From positions 1 through 23,923 of the forward strand of contig CAWUJG010000014.1 in the NCBI GenBank assembly GCA_963922775.1: 23,923 nucleotides of DNA, read 5' to 3'. Numbering within the stretch: the stretch's first letter is position 1; the number at the start of each line of letters is the position of its first letter. The stretch is from JAHDDH01 sp963922775. Lineage in GTDB: Bacteria; Bacteroidota; Bacteroidia; Cytophagales; Amoebophilaceae. Below, one piece after another: positions 16,076 to 23,923 of this stretch. The notes under the pieces were generated by a model. The model worked only from the letters and a program-made list of their open reading frames with translations. It made no database searches and was not told where the DNA came from. A program made the position numbers and the translations under genes.

Positions 16076-17479
16076 CTATTTTTGTTGTGTTAATAATTGC
16101 AAAATAATGCTTAGCCAGTTAGGATAAAAAAATCCTCCTAATACTAGGAATATAATCAATACCATAAAAGTTCTTACTATAGGTGTTAAGCTAGCATTTT
16201 GTATTTTTTTTTTTACTAAAAAATACTGCAGCATTTTTATACCATACAAACTCATTATAAGCCAATTGATACCTAAAAAAAGTATCACAATAATTATACA
16301 AATTTTTTTTTTAATTGTATAATATTTCCATAATATCATAAGTATAGATAGTTTACTCCAAAATGTTGCTGTAGGTGGTAAGCCTATTAATGCTATTATA
16401 CAGACTAGTATGCATCCATATATAATATATTTATCATATTTAACAGAAATTGATAATTTGTTTTGTATATGTTTTTTGTATTGTACAATCAAATAAAATA
16501 GAAAAAGTAGTATGGCATTGGTAATTACCACATATATAAATAGGGTATAGTAAAGATCAATACGAAAAAATGTACAGCAGCAAAGTAAAAATCCATTTTG
16601 CCCTATAGTATAATAAGCAATTAATGTAGGTAATTTTTTGGCCTGATATGCCATTAAATTGCCATATAAAAAAGTGACCATACCTAAAAGTATAAAAGGA
16701 GGTTGCAATAATGTAAAATTTTCAAGCAAAGAAAAAAATTGTACCATCCAAATGAATAATGTAATTTTTGTTGAAAAATTGATATATGCAATTACAGAAA
16801 TAGGTACACTATAATATATAGGAGGAAGCCAAAAATGTAAAGGAACTATGCCTAGCTTCAAAAAAAAGCCAATACAAATTAGAAAAATGCTTGCATTAAG
16901 CCAAAAGAGTATAGGCATAGATGTAGATGTACCTAAAGCATATGTATAATAAAAATTGCCTGTAGCATAAAAAAAATAGCTTATTCCCCAAAGTAATACA
17001 AGAGATCCTATAACTTGGTATAGCATATATATTAAGCTAGTATACAGTTTTTTAACATTAAATATAAGAAAGTAATAACATAAAGATGAAAGTACTAAAC
17101 TTACATAAGTCATTAACCAATGGCAAGATGTAATAAAAAGCAAATTGCCAAGTAAGGCTCCTAATATAAATAGATAGTGTTCAGTTTGAAAATTATTCTC
17201 TTGTTGAGCAATAAAATAGATAATTATAGCACCTATTACTAAAACATTTCTACCTACTATATTTATAGTATTATAGGTGAAAAGATGATGATAGATTAAT
17301 GTATTAGTATTTTTTGTACACAATATAGCGTATAAAGTGTAAAAAAAGAGTAATGAAAATCCTATGCTTAAAAAAGTGTGGATAATTTTATTTTTAGTAT
17401 TTTTTTTGAGTACAATTTCCAATACTAACGTGCATAAAATTATTATGAATAGTATTATTTCAGCTATAAAATATTTCAT
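16076..17479 (-). CDS. nuoN: NADH-quinone oxidoreductase subunit N
   Basis: 467 residues and about 13-14 membrane helices, typical of NuoN, one of the three antiporter-like proton-pumping subunits of complex I. The central signature FFLKLGIVPLHFWLPPIYY contains the TM7 lysine (Lys208). The TM8 lysine (Lys238, NFSTKITLF) and the TM12 lysine (Lys376, LIGLPPTATFWSK) are also present, and the end has the family-like FYPNWL. The TM5 glutamate, normally in a GxELxSL context, is absent: residues 101-252 contain no Asp or Glu. The gene stands alone; no nuoM or other nuo gene flanks it. A divergent Mrp-antiporter subunit is the main alternative, but the ND2/NuoN-like pattern favours NuoN. Confidence 0.85.
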   Translation of the reverse strand: MKYFIAEIILFIIILCTLVLEIVLKKNTKNKIIHTFLSIGFSLLFFYTLYAILCTKNTNTLIYHHLFTYNTINIVGRNVLVIGAIIIYFIAQQENNFQTEHYLFILGALLGNLLFITSCHWLMTYVSLVLSSLCYYFLIFNVKKLYTSLIYMLYQVIGSLVLLWGISYFFYATGNFYYTYALGTSTSMPILFWLNASIFLICIGFFLKLGIVPLHFWLPPIYYSVPISVIAYINFSTKITLFIWMVQFFSLLENFTLLQPPFILLGMVTFLYGNLMAYQAKKLPTLIAYYTIGQNGFLLCCCTFFRIDLYYTLFIYVVITNAILLFLFYLIVQYKKHIQNKLSISVKYDKYIIYGCILVCIIALIGLPPTATFWSKLSILMILWKYYTIKKKICIIIVILFLGINWLIMSLYGIKMLQYFLVKKKIQNASLTPIVRTFMVLIIFLVLGGFFYPNWLSIILQLLTQQK

Positions 17480-17974
17480 AAAAAAAATGAATTCTTTGTA
17501 AGAAATCTAGATAAAATATTATTATCACAATTTACAATTTTATGACAATATATTATGATATGATATAGTTTTATTACTTTCTGCGAATAAATATTGAAGA
17601 ACATATATAATATTTGGTATTTTAACATTATATTTATCTTATACCAAAATTTTTTGCCCTATTTTAATTATATTATGATGCTGATATTGTATAATATATT
17701 CTTTTCTAAAATTATTTTATGATTGTATCATATATCATATCTTATTTTCATGTGCATGACACTTTTTAATAGTTAAAATTATATATTGCAATGTCTTACT
17801 TTTTCAATTGAATTGCTTTAAAATTGTATATTATGGTATATTATTTATTTTTGGAGTTATGCATAAAAAAACATAATAACATGTTTTCACCTTAAAAGTA
17901 TGAGTAAATAATATATCGATATATAAATTGTGTCAAAAAAATTATAAATACACTACAAATCCATTCTAATATTT
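17480..17974. other. Divergent intergenic region, no gene seen
   Basis: 495 bases, extremely AT-rich, between divergent nuoN and pdhA. No coding frame or RNA gene was recognised. It holds an 8-base inverted repeat, tttggtat (17613-17620) and ataccaaa (17641-17648), separated by 20 bases and followed by a T run, plus several atcatat repeats near 17725-17740. These could be regulatory or chance in such biased DNA. Confidence 0.6.
17823..17853 (+). promoter_or_regulatory. Candidate Bacteroidota-type promoter for pdhA
   Basis: attg at 17823-17826 and TATTTTTG at 17846-17853 match the -33 (TTTG, one mismatch) and -7 (TAnnTTTG) elements with a 19-base spacer, as described for the Bacteroidota primary sigma factor. 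It would start transcription about 115 bases before pdhA. The region is so AT-rich that chance matches are likely. Confidence 0.25.
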
Positions 17975-18961
17975 ATGTCTTATCCTAAAGAAACTTACCT
18001 TTTTTGGTATGAAACTATGCTTTTAATGCGAAAGTTTGAAGAGAAATGCAGTCAATTATATGGACAACAAAAAATAAAAGGATTTTGTCATCTATACACA
18101 GGTCAAGAAGCTTGCGTAGCAGGTGTAGTATCTGCCTTAAATAAACAAGATAAATATATTACTGCTTATCGAGATCATGTACACCCCATTGCTTTGGGTA
18201 CAGATCCTAAATATATTATGGCAGAACTTTTTGCTAAATCAACAGGTATCTCTAAAGGCAAAGGAGGATCTATGCATCTTTTTGATAAAAAAAATCATTT
18301 TTTTGGAGGACATGGCATTGTAGGTGGGCAAATACCTTTAGGTATAGGCATTGCTTTTGCTGAAAAATACAAAAAAATACAGAATATTTGTGTAACTTAT
18401 ATGGGTGATGGTGCTGTACGTCAAGGTGCTTTTCACGAAGCACTAAACTTAGCCATGCTCTATCAACTTCCTGTACTCTTTATTATTGAAAATAATGGTT
18501 ATGCCATGGGTACTGCTGTAGAAAGAAGTTCTAATATTACTGATCTCTATCAGTTGGGCAAGGCCTATAAAATGCCATCACAAGCTATAGATGCTATGGT
18601 AGTAGAAAATGTACATGAAGCTACACAAAAAGCAGCAAATAAGATAAGACTTGGACAAGGTCCACAATTGTTAGAATTTAAAACATACCGGTATAGAGGC
18701 CATTCTATATCAGATCCTGCAAAATATAGAACTAAGGAAGAGTTAAATCATTATAAAGAAAAAGACTCTATTGATGAAATAAAGAAAACTATTTTGAAAA
18801 AAAAATACCTTATCACAGAAGATATAACAGACATAGAGACTAAAATAAAAAAAATAGTACAAGAAGCTGTAGTCTTTGCAGAACAATCTCCTTATCCTGC
18901 TCCAGAAGCAGTATATGAAGATGTATATGTAGAAAAAAATTATTCTTTTATGCAAAACTAA
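17975..18961 (+). CDS. pdhA: Pyruvate dehydrogenase E1 component, alpha subunit
   Basis: 328 residues, usual for the alpha chain of the two-chain E1. The thiamine-diphosphate motif begins GDG at 144-146 and ends NN at 173-174. The GHGIVGGQIPLG block (about 112-123) and the YRYRGHSISDP loop are also conserved. With the beta chain, E2 and E3 it makes acetyl-CoA, CO2 and NADH from pyruvate. The beta subunit is not next to it; the next gene, ten bases on, is malic enzyme, whose product is pyruvate. That arrangement links malate to acetyl-CoA. A branched-chain 2-oxoacid E1-alpha is possible, but the length and the malic enzyme neighbour favour pyruvate. Confidence 0.92.
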   Translation: MSYPKETYLFWYETMLLMRKFEEKCSQLYGQQKIKGFCHLYTGQEACVAGVVSALNKQDKYITAYRDHVHPIALGTDPKYIMAELFAKSTGISKGKGGSMHLFDKKNHFFGGHGIVGGQIPLGIGIAFAEKYKKIQNICVTYMGDGAVRQGAFHEALNLAMLYQLPVLFIIENNGYAMGTAVERSSNITDLYQLGKAYKMPSQAIDAMVVENVHEATQKAANKIRLGQGPQLLEFKTYRYRGHSISDPAKYRTKEELNHYKEKDSIDEIKKTILKKKYLITEDITDIETKIKKIVQEAVVFAEQSPYPAPEAVYEDVYVEKNYSFMQN

Positions 18962-18971
18962 AAAACACATT

Positions 18972-20246
18972 ATGGATAAAAAAAATTTAGATCAACAATC
19001 ACTAGCCTATCATCAAAAAGCACCAACAGGAAAAATAGCACTACAGTCTACCAAACCTCTACAGACGCAAAATGACCTTTCTTTAGCCTATTCTCCAGGT
19101 GTAGCAGCACCTTGCAAAGCTATAGCAGAAAATAAAGAAAAGGTATATGATTATACAGCAAAAAAAAACTTGGTTGGTGTAATTTCTAATGGTACAGCTG
19201 TGCTAGGCCTAGGCAATATAGGTCCTGAAGCCTCTAAGCCAGTCATGGAAGGAAAAGCAGTACTTTTTAAAAAATTTGCTGGCATAGATGCATTCGATCT
19301 TGAGCTGGATGCAAACGATCCAGATTTGTTTGTACAAACTGTACAGGCTTTATCCCCTACTTTTGGTGGCATTAATTTAGAAGATATAAAAGCACCTGAA
19401 TGCTTTTATATAGAAGAGCAATTAAAAAAAAAGCTTTCTATTCCTATTATGCACGATGATCAGCATGGCACAGCCATTATTTCAGGTGCTGCTTTACTGA
19501 ATGCTTTAGATATTGCCGAAAAAAATATTCGTACTATAAAAGTAGTAATTAATGGAGCAGGAGCCTCAGCCATAGCTTGTGCAAAATTATATCTAGCTTT
19601 GGGTGTACAAAGAAAAAATATGATTATGTGTGATAGTAAAGGTGTTATTCAAAACAATAGGAAAGACCTAACGGCTACAAAGCAACAATTTGCTACAGAT
19701 AAACATTATCGTACTTTAGATGAAGCTATAAAAAATGCTGACTTGTTTTTGGGCCTTTCTAAAGGTAATATTTTGAAGCCAGCACATCTCCAAAAGATGA
19801 ATATTAATCCTATAATTTTTGCTCTAGCCAATCCAGATCCTGAAATCAACTATGATTTAGCCCTATCTACAAGAAAAGATGTTATTATGGCTACAGGCAG
19901 GTCAGACTATCCAAATCAAGTAAATAATGTGTTAGGATTTCCTTACATTTTTCGTGGTGCCTTAGATGTAAGAGCTACTACTATAAATGAAGCTATGAAA
20001 TTAGCAGCAGTGGATGCTTTAGCTCAGTTGGCTAAAGCACCAGTTTTAGATGAAGTAAAATCTATTTATCAAGATGCTAATCTTACTTTTGGTAGGAATT
20101 ATTTTATTCCTAAACCCATAGATAAAAGGCTAATTACAACAATTTCTATTGCTGTAGCCAAAGCAGCTATGGATACTCATGTAGCACAAAAAAGTATTAC
20201 AGATTGGCAAGCATATGAGGAAGAGCTAAAAATGTATTGGAAATAA
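18972..20246 (+). CDS. maeB: Malic enzyme, stand-alone form
   Basis: 424 residues, the compact bacterial malic enzyme, decarboxylating malate to pyruvate with NAD or NADP. Catalytic landmarks are Tyr40 (SLAYSPGVAAPCKAI), Lys95 (MEGKAVLFKKFAGIDAFDLE region), the metal ligands Glu137-Asp138 and Asp162-Asp163 (HDDQHGTA), and a nucleotide fold NGAGASAIACAKL near 194-206. Many Bacteroidota MaeB proteins carry a C-terminal phosphotransacetylase-like domain of over 300 residues. It is missing here, and the following 294 bases contain no trace of it. The gene follows pdhA by ten bases, and the two are almost certainly co-transcribed. Cofactor preference is not readable. Confidence 0.93.
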   Translation: MDKKNLDQQSLAYHQKAPTGKIALQSTKPLQTQNDLSLAYSPGVAAPCKAIAENKEKVYDYTAKKNLVGVISNGTAVLGLGNIGPEASKPVMEGKAVLFKKFAGIDAFDLELDANDPDLFVQTVQALSPTFGGINLEDIKAPECFYIEEQLKKKLSIPIMHDDQHGTAIISGAALLNALDIAEKNIRTIKVVINGAGASAIACAKLYLALGVQRKNMIMCDSKGVIQNNRKDLTATKQQFATDKHYRTLDEAIKNADLFLGLSKGNILKPAHLQKMNINPIIFALANPDPEINYDLALSTRKDVIMATGRSDYPNQVNNVLGFPYIFRGALDVRATTINEAMKLAAVDALAQLAKAPVLDEVKSIYQDANLTFGRNYFIPKPIDKRLITTISIAVAKAAMDTHVAQKSITDWQAYEEELKMYWK

Positions 20247-20256
20247 GATATAGATG

Positions 20257-20268
20257 TTGTTTAAACAA
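20257..20268. repeat. 12-base perfect palindrome after maeB
   Basis: ttgtttaaacaa at 20257-20268, ten bases after the maeB stop, is a perfect palindrome in the 294-base gap before the transporter gene. It could be an operator or chance. No other feature was seen in 20269-20540. Confidence 0.3.
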
Positions 20269-20540
20269 AATAGTTTTTCGATAAGAAATTGAAATTTTAC
20301 AATTATACTGTAATGAAAAAATATAATGGCTAGGCACATAAGTTGATACTTTTATGTTCATAAGTTTGGATAATAGGGAATAGATAAAAAATTATTTGTT
20401 TTACAAAAAAATCAGTTGTATATACCTATTTTTGTATTTCCTTTTTATGCTCTGATTGATATATAATTTTTTTTATTAAATTGGTGATAAAATTATTCTT
20501 TATATTTTACCTTTTTAAAAGCATAAAATTATTATCTCAT

Positions 20541-22526
20541 ATGCCAAAAAATAAACTTACCAGAAAACAAAAAGAAGCTATAGGGTTGCTTTCTATAGGG
20601 ACGTTTTTGGAGTATTTTGATTTATTTTTGTACATACATATGTCTGTACTATTGAATGAGCTTTTTTTTCCTCAATCAGATCCTGTAGCAAAACAACTGA
20701 TGACTGCATTTGCATTTTGTTCTACTTTCATGTTAAGACCTATAGGTGGTTATATCATTGGAAAAATAGGAGATTCCTTAGGAAGAAAATTTACGATCAT
20801 GCTTACTACATTCATTATGTCAGGGACCTGTGTAGTAATGGCGACATTACCTACTTATGAAAAAATTGGCATTACCGCTAGTATTATTATGATTATTTGC
20901 AGAATGCTACAAGGATTTTCTTCTTTAGGTGAAGGAATGGGGGCAATAATATATATGATTGAGGCATTAAAAACACCCTATAAATATATTGCTGTAGGAA
21001 TAGTAGATGCTTCTGGTCGTCTTGGTGGATTTTTGGCTTTATTAATAGCTTATTTTGCATTATTTATCAATTTTGATTTTAGGTTAGCCTTTTGGATAGG
21101 TGCTATTATTGCACTTATTGGTTTATTTGCTCGGGTAAAATTAAGAGAAACCCCTGAATTTGTTGATTATCAAAGAAGAATTAAAAAAAAAAATGAAATA
21201 TGTAATACATCGATGGATCTACCTAAAGCCTCTATTGATAAACGATCCGTCATTGCTCTATTTTTCGGTATCATTACTGTGTCAATCAGTTTCTATGTTG
21301 GTTATGTATATATAGGCAATCATCTAAAATCAGCTTTTGGTATGAGTCCAGAAAATGTTATCGAACATAATTTGAAACTTGCTGTACTTAGTATTTTTTC
21401 AACCATTATTTTGTGTATTCTATCAAAAAAATATCATCCTCTAAAATTTTTAAAATACATTTTAATTGCTGTACTTTTTGTTATTCCTTTTGTACCATAT
21501 CTTCTTGAAAATATAACCAACTTATATTTTATCACTATTATCCAGTTCTTACTATATGCTTTTATAAGTTCATTTTATAATGAGGCTATGTGGATAAAAC
21601 ATTTCCCTATTCAAAGACGTTTTATGGTTATTGCGACTGCATTTGGGGTTTCAACAGCTATTGGATATACAATAATTTCCTTTGGTCTTAATCCTCTAGC
21701 TACATACTTAGGGCATTATGCAATATTAGTCTTTTATATTCCAGCTATTTTTGGTTTTATTTGGGGTCTCAATTACCTCAAAAAATTAGAAATAAAAGCC
21801 GGAAGATATAATAACTACCCAGAAGAAGACTTTCCCAGCCCAGACACAGGAGCAAATGAATCAGATTTTCAATATGAACTAGGCAAAGAATATACTCCAT
21901 TTAAAAATGACTGTGTGTATAAAAAAGAACTTCTAGAACAATTAGACGAATTCGGAAAAAATAATAAACACAAAATCAATCTCAAACTCATCCATAAAGC
22001 CATCACCTACACAAAAAAATGGCACGATGGACAGATGCGAAAAGACAAAAAATCTCCTTTTTATTCTCATCCCTTTAAAGTAGCAGAACTAACAGCAAAA
22101 TACTATTATAAAACAGATATGATTGTAGCTGCTTTACTACACGATACAGTAGAAGATACAGCATGTACATTAGCAATGATAGAAAAAGATTTTAACCAAA
22201 GAATTTCCCAAATAGTATATCGTCTTACAAAGGTAAGAATAAATGAAAATGGTAAAGAATATAATATGACGCTTAAAGAATCAATTCAAAAAATGGAAAA
22301 AGTTAAAGACTATGAATCAATATTTATCAAAGAAAGAGATCGCTTACACAATCTTTCTACAATAAAAGCCTTAAATAAAGCCAAACAAAAGAAAATAGCA
22401 GAAGAAACAAATAGTGATCTAATAAAACTTATAGCCATAGTAGGCGATAAATTAAATATTCAAGGTACTTGGCATCTTGAAAATAAAATTTTTGATATCT
22501 TAAAAGATATTTTAGGGAAAAAATAA
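20541..22526 (+). CDS. MHS-family (ProP-type) transporter fused to a (p)ppGpp-hydrolase-type HD domain
   Basis: 661 residues from the ATG at 20541; the paralogue at 22576 starts at the equivalent position, so an upstream TTG (20481) was rejected. Residues 1 to about 430 are a 12-helix major facilitator: GTFLEYFDLFLYIH and the motif-A block GKIGDSLGRK (74-83) place it with metabolite:H+ symporters such as ProP and KgtP. A hydrophilic linker (PEEDFPSPDTG) leads to an HD domain at about 480-661 with every Rel/SpoT hydrolase landmark: Arg500, His510 (SHP), His534-Asp535 with Glu538-Asp539 (HDTVED), and Asp600 and Asn604 (RDRLHN). There is no synthetase domain. Both MFS termini normally face the cytoplasm, so the HD domain would too. 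The transported solute and the real HD substrate are unknown. Confidence 0.9.
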   Translation: MPKNKLTRKQKEAIGLLSIGTFLEYFDLFLYIHMSVLLNELFFPQSDPVAKQLMTAFAFCSTFMLRPIGGYIIGKIGDSLGRKFTIMLTTFIMSGTCVVMATLPTYEKIGITASIIMIICRMLQGFSSLGEGMGAIIYMIEALKTPYKYIAVGIVDASGRLGGFLALLIAYFALFINFDFRLAFWIGAIIALIGLFARVKLRETPEFVDYQRRIKKKNEICNTSMDLPKASIDKRSVIALFFGIITVSISFYVGYVYIGNHLKSAFGMSPENVIEHNLKLAVLSIFSTIILCILSKKYHPLKFLKYILIAVLFVIPFVPYLLENITNLYFITIIQFLLYAFISSFYNEAMWIKHFPIQRRFMVIATAFGVSTAIGYTIISFGLNPLATYLGHYAILVFYIPAIFGFIWGLNYLKKLEIKAGRYNNYPEEDFPSPDTGANESDFQYELGKEYTPFKNDCVYKKELLEQLDEFGKNNKHKINLKLIHKAITYTKKWHDGQMRKDKKSPFYSHPFKVAELTAKYYYKTDMIVAALLHDTVEDTACTLAMIEKDFNQRISQIVYRLTKVRINENGKEYNMTLKESIQKMEKVKDYESIFIKERDRLHNLSTIKALNKAKQKKIAEETNSDLIKLIAIVGDKLNIQGTWHLENKIFDILKDILGKK

Positions 22527-22575
22527 ATTAAAAATTATCTATTAACATATTTAAAATTAAATTTAAAAAATATTT

Positions 22576-23923
22576 ATGTCTAACAATAAGCTGACCAGAA
22601 GACAAAAAGAAGCTATAGGGTTGCTTTCTATAGGGACGTTTTTGGAGTATTTTGATTTGATGTTGTATATTCATATGGCAACATTGCTAAATGAACTATT
22701 TTTTCCTCAATCAGATCCTTTTGCTGCCAAATTGTTGGCTACTACTGCATTTTGTTTGACTTTTATTTTAAGGCCTTTTGGAGGTCTTGTTATAGGAAGA
22801 ATAGGAGATATGATTGGTAGAAAGGCTACTATTTTAATAACTACCTTTACCATGTCTATTGCCTGTTTAACCATGGGATTAACAAAAACTTATAATGAAA
22901 TAGGCATAGCAGCTACAATTACTATTATGATTTGTAGAATGTTACAAGGGTTTTCTTCTTTAGGTGAAGTAATGGGAGCATCAATATATTTAGCTGAATC
23001 ATTAAAATCACCTTACAAGTATATTGCAGGTGGTATTATGGAAATAAGTGCAAATTTTGGTGGATTTTTTGCTTTAACAATTTCTTCACTGGTATTATCT
23101 TCTAGTTTTAATTGGCGCATTGCTTTTTTTATTGGAGCTTTTATTGCTTTAATAGGTATTTTGGCAAGAACAAGATTAAGAGAAACACCAGAATTTGCAA
23201 ATTATAATAAACGGATGAAGCGTAAAAAAGAAATAGCCGGTACTAATATCAATTTAAATATTAAAGAAAAAATTGATAAAAAAGCTGTATTTGGATTGTT
23301 TATCACTATATTTTTATGTCCTGTCTGCTTTTATGTTACATACCGTTACTTAGGAGATTTTGCCAAGGAAGTTTTAGGTATGACTCCTATAGCTGTTATT
23401 AAACATAATTTGAAAATTGCCATTTATACTGTTCTTGGTGCTGGAGTAGTTGTTTTTCTTTGTAGAAAATATTCACCTGTACGAATAGTAATGTTTAGTC
23501 TTATTATTTTTTCTTCTATCTTGATTTTTATACCATTTTTACTTGGTAATATTATTTGGGAAAAAAAAACAGGTATTTATATATTGTTTTTTTTACAATG
23601 CATTATTTATTTGCCTGCATTAAGTAATCTTGTAAAGATAAATACATGGTTAAAATATTTTCCTATACATAATCGTTTTACAGTTGTAGCTACTATTTTT
23701 GGATTAGCCAGTGCCACAGCTTTTCCTACAGCATCTTTTGGTTTAATATTTTTAGATAAGGCATTTGGTTATTATGGTCTCTTATTTTTATTTACACCTG
23801 TACTCATCGGCTGCTTTTGTGCTTTGAACTACCTCAAAAAATTAGAAATAAAAGCAGGAAGATACAAGAACTACCCAGAAGAAGACTTTCCCAGCCCAGA
23901 CACAGGAGCAAATGAATCAGATT
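22576..23923 (+). CDS. Second MHS-family transporter, paralogue with the same linker (partial, runs off right edge)
   Basis: The frame opens at the ATG at 22576 and has no stop in 449 codons to the window end. It starts 49 bases after the first transporter's stop and is probably in the same transcript. The MFS part is complete (SIGTFLEYFDLMLYIH at the N-terminus, GRIGDMIGRK motif A, RLRETPEF after helix 6). The middle clearly differs from the first copy. The window ends within the linker (YPEEDFPSPDTGANESD), which matches the first copy to the base. An HD domain is therefore expected just beyond the edge but is not visible. The divergence of the membrane part suggests a different solute. Confidence 0.88.
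   Translation, partial: MSNNKLTRRQKEAIGLLSIGTFLEYFDLMLYIHMATLLNELFFPQSDPFAAKLLATTAFCLTFILRPFGGLVIGRIGDMIGRKATILITTFTMSIACLTMGLTKTYNEIGIAATITIMICRMLQGFSSLGEVMGASIYLAESLKSPYKYIAGGIMEISANFGGFFALTISSLVLSSSFNWRIAFFIGAFIALIGILARTRLRETPEFANYNKRMKRKKEIAGTNINLNIKEKIDKKAVFGLFITIFLCPVCFYVTYRYLGDFAKEVLGMTPIAVIKHNLKIAIYTVLGAGVVVFLCRKYSPVRIVMFSLIIFSSILIFIPFLLGNIIWEKKTGIYILFFLQCIIYLPALSNLVKINTWLKYFPIHNRFTVVATIFGLASATAFPTASFGLIFLDKAFGYYGLLFLFTPVLIGCFCALNYLKKLEIKAGRYKNYPEEDFPSPDTGANESD

Noticed and set aside
18972..20246. Malic enzyme as a truncated pseudogene of the large MaeB
   Set aside because: All catalytic and cofactor motifs are present and 424 residues is a normal length for the stand-alone form.
20481..20540. 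TTG start giving a 20-residue longer transporter
   Set aside because: The paralogue downstream starts at the position matching 20541, and TTG in such AT-rich DNA is weak evidence.

Overview
The window is very AT-rich (visibly well under 35% G+C) and comes from a bacterium of the Bacteroidota. The signs are a GldB-family protein, a PorT-type outer-membrane beta-barrel, menaquinone methylation (UbiE/MenG), YajC, lipoproteins and an absence of Shine-Dalgarno sequences before most starts. The low G+C, eukaryote-like domains (kelch propeller, AIG1-like GTPases), tandem coiled-coil repeats and several MHS-family transporters suggest a host-associated, probably intracellular lineage such as the Amoebophilus/Cardinium group. 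That placement is an inference from gene content, not a database result. An orphan nuoN and ubiE suggest that at least part of a menaquinone-linked respiratory chain was retained.

Layout. 1-2875 (minus): two tandem paralogous GTPase lipoproteins with repetitive C-termini; the downstream one runs off the left edge. 3146-5365 (minus): ubiE/menG, yajC, gldB. 5387-11352 (plus): beta-barrel OMP, queA, secreted Zn phospholipase C/S1-P1-like protein, folC, ferritin, kelch-propeller protein. 11478-11551 (minus): tRNA-Ala(TGC). 11625-13966 (minus): M20 dipeptidase and the C-terminal half of a split transketolase, overlapping by one base. 14533-15486 (plus): pnuC and the RNase P RNA gene, which physically overlap. 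15685-16068 (plus): unknown small protein. 16076-17479 (minus): nuoN standing alone. 17975-20246 (plus): pdhA and a stand-alone malic enzyme. 20541 to the right edge (plus): two tandem MHS/ProP-type transporters. The first carries an intact-looking (p)ppGpp-hydrolase-type HD domain at its C-terminus. The second shows the same linker as the window ends.

How the genes may work together. Malic enzyme and pyruvate dehydrogenase E1-alpha would turn malate into pyruvate and then acetyl-CoA. PnuC would import an NAD precursor, and UbiE and NuoN point to quinone-linked electron transport. GldB, the beta-barrel, the lipoproteins and the secreted Zn enzyme are envelope or export functions. The most unusual element is the tandem transporter-HD fusion at the right end, which physically couples solute uptake to a nucleotide-hydrolase fold. 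The two copies are divergent in the middle but identical in DNA at the amino-terminal and linker segments. The other notable points are rnpB overlapping pnuC, a NuoN lacking its expected acidic channel residue, and two membrane-anchored GTPases lacking the usual base-specificity aspartate.
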